Assembly (NCBI GenBank): GCA_036564195.1
Contig: DATCLA010000134.1
Location: forward strand, 1 to 9,084
DNA: 9,084 nt
Direction of reading: 5' to 3'
Origin: DATCLA01 sp036564195
Lineage (GTDB): Bacteria > Bacillota > UBA4882 > UBA8346
Below are positions 5,045 to 9,084 of the stretch, piece after piece (position 1 is the first letter of the stretch; each line of letters starts with the position of its first letter). The notes beneath the pieces are model-generated. The model was not told where the DNA came from. It did not search any database and saw only the letters and a program-made list of their open reading frames with translations. Position numbers and translations under genes: made by a program.

Positions 5045-5926
5045 CTACTTGTTCAAACTTGGTATAATTTGAATGGCATGAGGTGTTCTTCGTGCTTCTT
5101 CTTTGGGTAATTGCATATATGTATCACCATATATGTCGCGGAGATATTGATCCCAATTGTTAGGAACAAAAAAAGTCGCATCCTCAAAAAGCAATTCCTT
5201 TAACGGAAAAACCGTCTCATAGGTGTGGACAGATTTAAGGGGAAGCCCAAGCCCATATCCTAAAACAAATCCTTCCGGCTGCTGCGACTGAATTGTAGCA
5301 AACCGGCGCAATAATCTTTCAATAGCTGCCGCAGTACATAAATTAGGAAATTTAAATTTTCCAAAAAGCTTTTTTATAATTATTGTCCGGAAATTTTTTA
5401 ATAGATTCCGATGCCAGGGACGTTTCAACGGCCGTTGGCAATATCTTACAATTATACTGCAAAGAGTATATACCTTTTTTATTACCACGTTCCGCCAGAA
5501 GTAACGAACCCATCTTTGGGTCGATAATTTGTCAACGGGAAAAATGTCGATATAAATTCCTTGATGATAACATATTTGTCCATTTTGTTCGTTTGCGTCA
5601 ACAAAGCGACTGTTTTCATCCCTAATTTTGCTAAAATTATGTATACAATATGGGTCAGTATAAAAATTCTGCAGAAACAGCTCCGCCGGTAATAAGGGAG
5701 GAGCTATTTTTAGAAATTTTTCATAATCACTCCGTAACATACAAATATCCACATCATCATCCCAGGGAATGAACCCTTGATGTCTGACCGCCCCTAATAA
5801 GGTACCGGCATCAAGCCAATAGGGAATTTGGTTTTCTCTGCAGATAATATCTACCTGTTTTAATATTCTTAACATTACTAATTGGGCTTCGCGTAGAACC
5901 TGTGAATCAATTGCTGTTTCACTCAA
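5045..5926 (-). CDS. LicD family phosphotransferase, copy 1
   Basis: Last gene of the minus-strand envelope operon and a LicD (PF04991) protein. The family has a nucleotidyltransferase-like fold and transfers phosphorylated ligands such as phosphocholine onto glycans. The signature IPYWLDAGTLLGAVRHQGF followed by IPWDDDVDICMLRSDYE holds the metal-binding acids (Asp56, 57, 58 and 60 counted from this start), and a later GIYIDIFPVD matches the second conserved block. The frame is open to a TTG at 6001 and even beyond, but that codon has no ribosome site. TTG 5926 has AAGAAGGGA nine bases upstream and gives 293 residues, near the 287 of its neighbour. The gene is visibly richer in A and T than licD copy 2 and aguAB. 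The substrate is unknown; phosphocholine is only one option, as no choline uptake or activation genes are seen. Confidence 0.86.
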   Translation of the reverse strand: MSETAIDSQVLREAQLVMLRILKQVDIICRENQIPYWLDAGTLLGAVRHQGFIPWDDDVDICMLRSDYEKFLKIAPPLLPAELFLQNFYTDPYCIHNFSKIRDENSRFVDANEQNGQICYHQGIYIDIFPVDKLSTQRWVRYFWRNVVIKKVYTLCSIIVRYCQRPLKRPWHRNLLKNFRTIIIKKLFGKFKFPNLCTAAAIERLLRRFATIQSQQPEGFVLGYGLGLPLKSVHTYETVFPLKELLFEDATFFVPNNWDQYLRDIYGDTYMQLPKEEARRTPHAIQIIPSLNK

Positions 5927-5935
5927 CTGTATTAT

Positions 5936-5944
5936 TCCCTTCTT
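5936..5944 (-). promoter_or_regulatory. Ribosome binding site favouring TTG 5926 for licD copy 1
   Basis: AAGAAGGGA on the minus strand lies nine bases before the TTG at 5926-5924. No comparable site precedes the longer TTG start at 6001. Confidence 0.45.
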
Positions 5945-6063
5945 TATGATTTCCCCTATTGTGAAGTCTCCCGATCTGATATCAAGACGGGCCCTTTGCA
6001 ACTGCGGAATAGGAACATAAATATAACCTTCTGGTACCGCTTAGTTAATTTGCTGCTTAAAGC

Positions 6064-6927
6064 TTATTTTAATATAGCTTTCACCATAATTTGCCTGGCA
6101 TGGGGAGGATGCCTTAATTCTTCCCGCGGTAACTGCATATAATCGCCATGCTGCTTAGTTAAATAACGATGCCAGTCCCGCGGCGCCGGAAAGAGCTGTC
6201 CTTCAAAAGAGACCGTCGTTAACTCCAGGATTTCTGATAATAAATAAGCTTCTTTCCAAGGCGCCATCGGCGCGTAACTGACATAGATGTAACCGGGTTT
6301 GTTCAAAATTTTACTACGCAAACAATTAACAATATATTTGCTGAGTTTCATTAAAGAAAAAATACCAGTTACTTTAGTTAATAACAGGACGAAACGCCAC
6401 CACAGATTTCCAAGGGAATTCCGGGCATAAGATACTTTTTTTTTAGCTAATAGATTGCGTAATTCTAAAAATAATAAACAGCCCCGGCTGGGGTAACGGT
6501 CAAAGGGAAAGACATCCACAAACAGACATTGCCGAAACGGTTCCTTTTTTTTATGCCAACGTTCCCAGTAAAAACTGTCAGTATATAAGACCTTACTCAT
6601 ATATGACGCACCCGGAAAAGGATCGTTCATTTCAGTCTGTAAAAAGTAGGGCTTAACTAACTCTCCCGGTGCGATCTGCAAAAATCGCTCATAATCTTCA
6701 CGTAACATTGCGATGTCAAGATCATCATCCCACGGGATAAACCCCTGATGCCGTACTGCTCCCAGTAAAGTACCACCATCCAGCCAATAACGAATCCGGT
6801 GTTTTTTACAGATTCGGTCAATCTCCTGTAAAATTTGGAGCATGATCAGTTGGGCCTCGCGTAATGATACCTCTTTATAGTTGGATAGTTCCTGTTCAGA
6901 TGGCAACTTGTTCACTCCTTCATTCAT
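6064..6927 (-). CDS. LicD family phosphotransferase, copy 2
   Basis: A 287-residue LicD protein and clear paralogue of the next gene downstream: both share LREAQL near the start, then YWLD-GTLLGAVRHQGFIPWDDD-DI-MLR-DYE-FL-IAP, and end with a W-YL---GDYMQLP-EE-R--PHA-QI block. The acidic cluster is Asp67, 68, 69 and 71, and CLFVDVFPFD (134-143) is the second block. A hydrophobic stretch around 176-192 may associate with the membrane but is short. The ATG at 6927 has only AGGA three bases away, whereas TTG at 6906 has GAAGGAG eight bases upstream, so the true protein may start seven residues later. The gene begins 16 bp after the deacetylase stop, and licD copy 1 follows, all on one transcript. 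I infer that the two copies add different phosphoryl substituents or act on different sugars of the same polymer. Confidence 0.88.
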   Translation of the reverse strand: MNEGVNKLPSEQELSNYKEVSLREAQLIMLQILQEIDRICKKHRIRYWLDGGTLLGAVRHQGFIPWDDDLDIAMLREDYERFLQIAPGELVKPYFLQTEMNDPFPGASYMSKVLYTDSFYWERWHKKKEPFRQCLFVDVFPFDRYPSRGCLLFLELRNLLAKKKVSYARNSLGNLWWRFVLLLTKVTGIFSLMKLSKYIVNCLRSKILNKPGYIYVSYAPMAPWKEAYLLSEILELTTVSFEGQLFPAPRDWHRYLTKQHGDYMQLPREELRHPPHARQIMVKAILK

Positions 6928-6943
6928 GTATCCTATGGATTAA

Positions 6944-7702
6944 TTATCCGGTGCGCCGGGGTTTTAGTTTACGTTCCAATTTCCGTGAAGCTAAAATTAA
7001 GACATGAGCAGGGGACACTTTTAAGGCAAACTCCTTAAGCGATTGCCGCTGGGAGATTGGGACGCGACGTAAAGCCCAAAGGTCAGTACGTAAGAACGCT
7101 GTGCCTTCAAAAATGGCGACCGCTCCTTTAAAACCGATCCGTTTTCCGATTTCCTTGACCCGGTTATCGAAACTGCCATAGGGGTAACACAGAAAATCAA
7201 TGGTTCTTCCTAAGCGTTCCTCTAACATAGTTTTACTGATAGTTAGTTCAGTTTCTATTTCCGAAGCGCTCAAAGCAGTCAAATGGGGATGATTAACCGT
7301 ATGGCATCCAACTTCCATGCCTGCCTGGCACCATAGCTTCAGTTGTTCCCAGGACATCGTCCGGCAGCGGGGTTTACCGGGGTAATCCTCCCAATCATTA
7401 TATTTACCAATCCAACCGGTGATCGGAAAGACTGTGGCGCGCATCCCATATTGTTGCAGTAGCGGCAATGCATATAACAGATTATCTTCATAACTGTCAT
7501 CAAAGGTAAGGATCACTGATCTTGACGGTACGGGCTTGCCTTGCGTAACATGGGCGTAAAGGTCCATTAAGGAAATCGTAGTATAGCCTTTTTGTTTTAA
7601 GTATCCTAATTGAGCAGCTAACATCTGCGGGGGGACAGTGATGCGATCACCGGGGATATTGTTGATCCGATGATACATCAGAATGGGTACAGGTTTAATC
7701 AT
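6944..7702 (-). CDS. Polysaccharide deacetylase (NodB domain, carbohydrate esterase 4 type)
   Basis: A 252-residue protein with a NodB homology domain. It starts VPILMYHRIN (5-14), typical of IcaB/PgaB-like and YadE-like deacetylases, then SVILTFDDSY with the metal and catalytic acids Asp68 and Asp69, HTVNHPH with the metal ligands His134 and His138, and LCYPYGSFD (171-179). Such enzymes remove N-acetyl groups from GlcNAc-type sugars using a divalent metal. There is no signal peptide or membrane anchor, and the C-terminus is strongly basic (KLERKLKPRR), so it may act on cytoplasmic or membrane-linked intermediates, or the true substrate may be a lipid-linked sugar. The ATG overlaps the glycosyltransferase stop by 8 bp (7695-7702), which suggests translational coupling; AAGGAG (7713-7718) lies ten bases upstream inside that gene. 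Its place between a glycosyltransferase and LicD genes points to surface-glycan modification. Confidence 0.9.
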   Translation of the reverse strand: MIKPVPILMYHRINNIPGDRITVPPQMLAAQLGYLKQKGYTTISLMDLYAHVTQGKPVPSRSVILTFDDSYEDNLLYALPLLQQYGMRATVFPITGWIGKYNDWEDYPGKPRCRTMSWEQLKLWCQAGMEVGCHTVNHPHLTALSASEIETELTISKTMLEERLGRTIDFLCYPYGSFDNRVKEIGKRIGFKGAVAIFEGTAFLRTDLWALRRVPISQRQSLKEFALKVSPAHVLILASRKLERKLKPRRTG

Positions 7703-8807
7703 AATTTACTTTCTCCTTATAAAGCTGGTGATAAATGGCTAACAGCCGCTCCAACATTTGTTTGCTGTTAAAGTAGGCTAGAACCCGGGCACGTCCGTTG
7801 ACTCCCATCCGGTAGCGTAAAGCTTGATCTGCTGAGAGCAAGTTTAGTTTGTCATTCATTGCCCCAATATCCCCTTTGGGAACTAAAAACCCGGTAACTC
7901 CATCTTCAATCGCTTCCGGAGTTCCTCCCACCGCATAGGCAATAACCGGTATTGATAAAGCCATTGCTTCGATTAAAACCAGTCCGAATGTTTCGAATAC
8001 TGACGGTAACACCAAACAATCCAATGCCTGCATTACAATAGGGATATCAACCCGGTGTCCTGCTAAAATAACTTGATTGGTTAATCCCAGCTTTCGAACG
8101 GCAGACTGTAGTGCGGCTAAGCCCTGACCCTTACCGATAACCAGAAGTTTCCGGTTACTGGTCTGAGCAGGGTAATGTTTCAATAGTTCCAGCAAATCCT
8201 GATGGCCTTTATCCCTTAAATTTTTGATCCGCGCCACAATTCCGACTACGAAATCATCCTTCCCGATTCCAAATTCCTGGCGTACTTTCTCTTTAATTAC
8301 CGCAGAAGGGTTAAATTGAGTAACATCAATACCACTATAGACTGTAGTCAATTTATGAGGCGCAATTCCCATCGCAATTGATCTTTGCTTCAGGAAATCA
8401 CTGACACAAATAATCATATCTGCCTGTTCCAAACTTTTTTCCTGAAGATTATGCCCAAATACGCCATGGGCCGTATAGACAAGGATTTTCCCCAGTTTAC
8501 GGCAGGCTTTTAAGGCAGCAATACCAGCAGCGGCAGAATTTGCATGAACAATATCGATGTTACACCGCTTAATGATCCTGGTAAGCATTTGTGCAGCCAA
8601 AGTAGGATTAAACCGGATCGGCACTAAGTAGTGGCTGATGCCGGCGGCACGTAATTTACGGGTTAATTGACCGCCCCAGGAAGCAACTGTCACCTGATAT
8701 CCTTCTGCTTTTAAACCCAATGCCGTCGTAATCACATAGCTCTCGGCCCCTCCAATATTCAGGCGGGGTACTACCAGTAAAATGTTTAGTTTTTCCGTTG
8801 TATTCAC
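7695..8807 (-). CDS. Glycosyltransferase, family 4 (GT-B fold)
   Basis: A complete 370-residue retaining GT4 enzyme that transfers a sugar from a nucleotide-sugar donor onto a growing glycan or lipid-linked acceptor. The N-terminal Rossmann half has ILLVVPRLNIGGAESYV (9-25), with the glycine loop that faces the acceptor, and VHANSAAAG (87-95). The C-terminal half has VVGIVARIKNLRDKGHQDLL (187-206), the donor-side VILAGHRVDIP (246-256), and the conserved E-x7-E motif (Glu272 and Glu280) in FETFGLVLIEAM, followed by GGTPEAIEDGVTGFLV. No membrane helix is evident, so it is a cytoplasmic or peripheral protein. The start is GTG at 8807 and the upstream ribosome site is weak (GAGTGAAG). It is the first gene of the cluster that includes the deacetylase and two licD genes. 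Donor and acceptor cannot be predicted from sequence. Confidence 0.9.
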   Translation of the reverse strand: MNTTEKLNILLVVPRLNIGGAESYVITTALGLKAEGYQVTVASWGGQLTRKLRAAGISHYLVPIRFNPTLAAQMLTRIIKRCNIDIVHANSAAAGIAALKACRKLGKILVYTAHGVFGHNLQEKSLEQADMIICVSDFLKQRSIAMGIAPHKLTTVYSGIDVTQFNPSAVIKEKVRQEFGIGKDDFVVGIVARIKNLRDKGHQDLLELLKHYPAQTSNRKLLVIGKGQGLAALQSAVRKLGLTNQVILAGHRVDIPIVMQALDCLVLPSVFETFGLVLIEAMALSIPVIAYAVGGTPEAIEDGVTGFLVPKGDIGAMNDKLNLLSADQALRYRMGVNGRARVLAYFNSKQMLERLLAIYHQLYKEKVNYD

Positions 8808-8843
8808 GGGTATACTTCACTCTTTTTATTGATTTTTAGGCTT

Positions 8844-8976
8844 TTAGTAACACACTATATAACTGTAATTAGTTTCGACTTGAAGGAATTCAATATAACG
8901 GTTGACAATTTTGTCGATAATCACATCATCCTCTCACGAAATAAAGCTCCTGATTTGTAATAGCTCCAAATAACAT
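8844..8976 (-). pseudogene. Two tiny coupled frames, possibly a frameshifted gene remnant
   Basis: A 16-codon frame starts at ATG 8976 with GAGAAGG seven bases upstream and stops at 8926. It overlaps a GTG at 8924 that opens a 26-codon frame ending at 8844. Joined by one frameshift the two would read as a single continuous protein-like segment (ELYFVR then DDVIIDKIVNRYIEF). They could be a decayed gene tail, a leader peptide pair, or chance. No family is recognised. The weak promoter proposed for the operon lies inside the second frame, so at most one of these two calls is likely right. Confidence 0.2.
8856..8884 (-). promoter_or_regulatory. Possible promoter of the envelope-glycan operon
   Basis: On the minus strand TTCAAG (8884-8879), a 17-bp spacer and TATATA (8861-8856) would start transcription near 8849, about 40 bases before the GTG at 8807. 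The -35 box is poor. Transcription could instead enter from the gene at the right edge, since no terminator is visible between them. Confidence 0.28.
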
Positions 8977-9012
8977 TCCAGAACCTTCTCTTAATTATCT
9001 AACAACTTGTGT

Positions 9013-9084
9013 TTAACCATCCGGTTTTATTGATGACTTTAGCAAACCATCAATAACCTCTTTATAACTCTTTCTCATCTTATC
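9013..9084 (-). CDS. C-terminal end of an unidentified protein (cut by window edge)
   Basis: From the right edge one minus-strand frame stays open for 23 codons and ends in a TAA at 9015-9013; the other two minus-strand frames stop within three codons of the edge. The visible tail has a helical, charged composition (RKSYKEVIDGLLKSSIKP). It lies 205 bp upstream of the glycosyltransferase in the same direction and so could be the preceding gene of the glycan cluster, but the fragment is too short to identify and could be fortuitous. Confidence 0.4.
   Translation of the reverse strand, partial: DKMRKSYKEVIDGLLKSSIKPDG

Noticed and set aside
1..9084. Search for tRNA, rRNA, CRISPR arrays, insertion sequences and attachment sites
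   Set aside because: Reading both strands gave no cloverleaf or rRNA core, no regularly spaced repeats, no transposase frame and no terminal inverted repeats with target duplications.

Overview
The window looks like chromosomal DNA of a Gram-positive-type bacterium, most likely a member of the Bacillota. This is an inference from strong purine-rich Shine-Dalgarno sites, frequent GTG/TTG starts, BlaI/MecI-type operators, intrinsic terminators and a LicD-based envelope locus. Coding DNA is of moderate GC and the gaps are very A+T-rich. I cannot name a genus.

Left end (1-690). The minus strand carries the first 54 codons of an exported protein resembling a subclass B1 metallo-beta-lactamase; the rest lies outside the window. 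Its promoter (TTGACA, 17 bp, TAATAT) is overlapped by one TACA-NN-TGTA dyad and followed by a second, the arrangement of a BlaI/MecI-repressed beta-lactamase promoter. On the plus strand next to it lies a decayed LytTR DNA-binding domain (about 429-686) with no start or N-terminal domain, followed by a terminator at 761.

Gap 687-1261. This stretch holds no full gene. It contains a GC-richer island (about 955-1047) able to form competing hairpins, followed by a strong 14-bp stem terminator (1076-1120). It is a candidate stand-alone structured RNA.

Central metabolism (1262-5021). A glycerate kinase gene (minus) diverges from aguA-aguB (plus), which encode agmatine deiminase and N-carbamoylputrescine amidase. 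Together the two enzymes convert agmatine to putrescine. The 535-bp divergent gap holds a perfect 19-bp tandem repeat, an inverted partial copy of it, and hairpins.

Right end (5045-9084). A minus-strand operon, read from right to left, encodes a family 4 glycosyltransferase, a NodB-type polysaccharide deacetylase and two tandem LicD-family phosphotransferases. The genes overlap or are closely spaced. They probably assemble or decorate a cell-surface glycan: the glycosyltransferase adds sugars, the deacetylase exposes amines, and the LicD proteins add a phosphoryl-linked substituent. Upstream is a gap with two tiny, possibly decayed reading frames and the last 23 codons of another minus-strand gene cut by the window edge.
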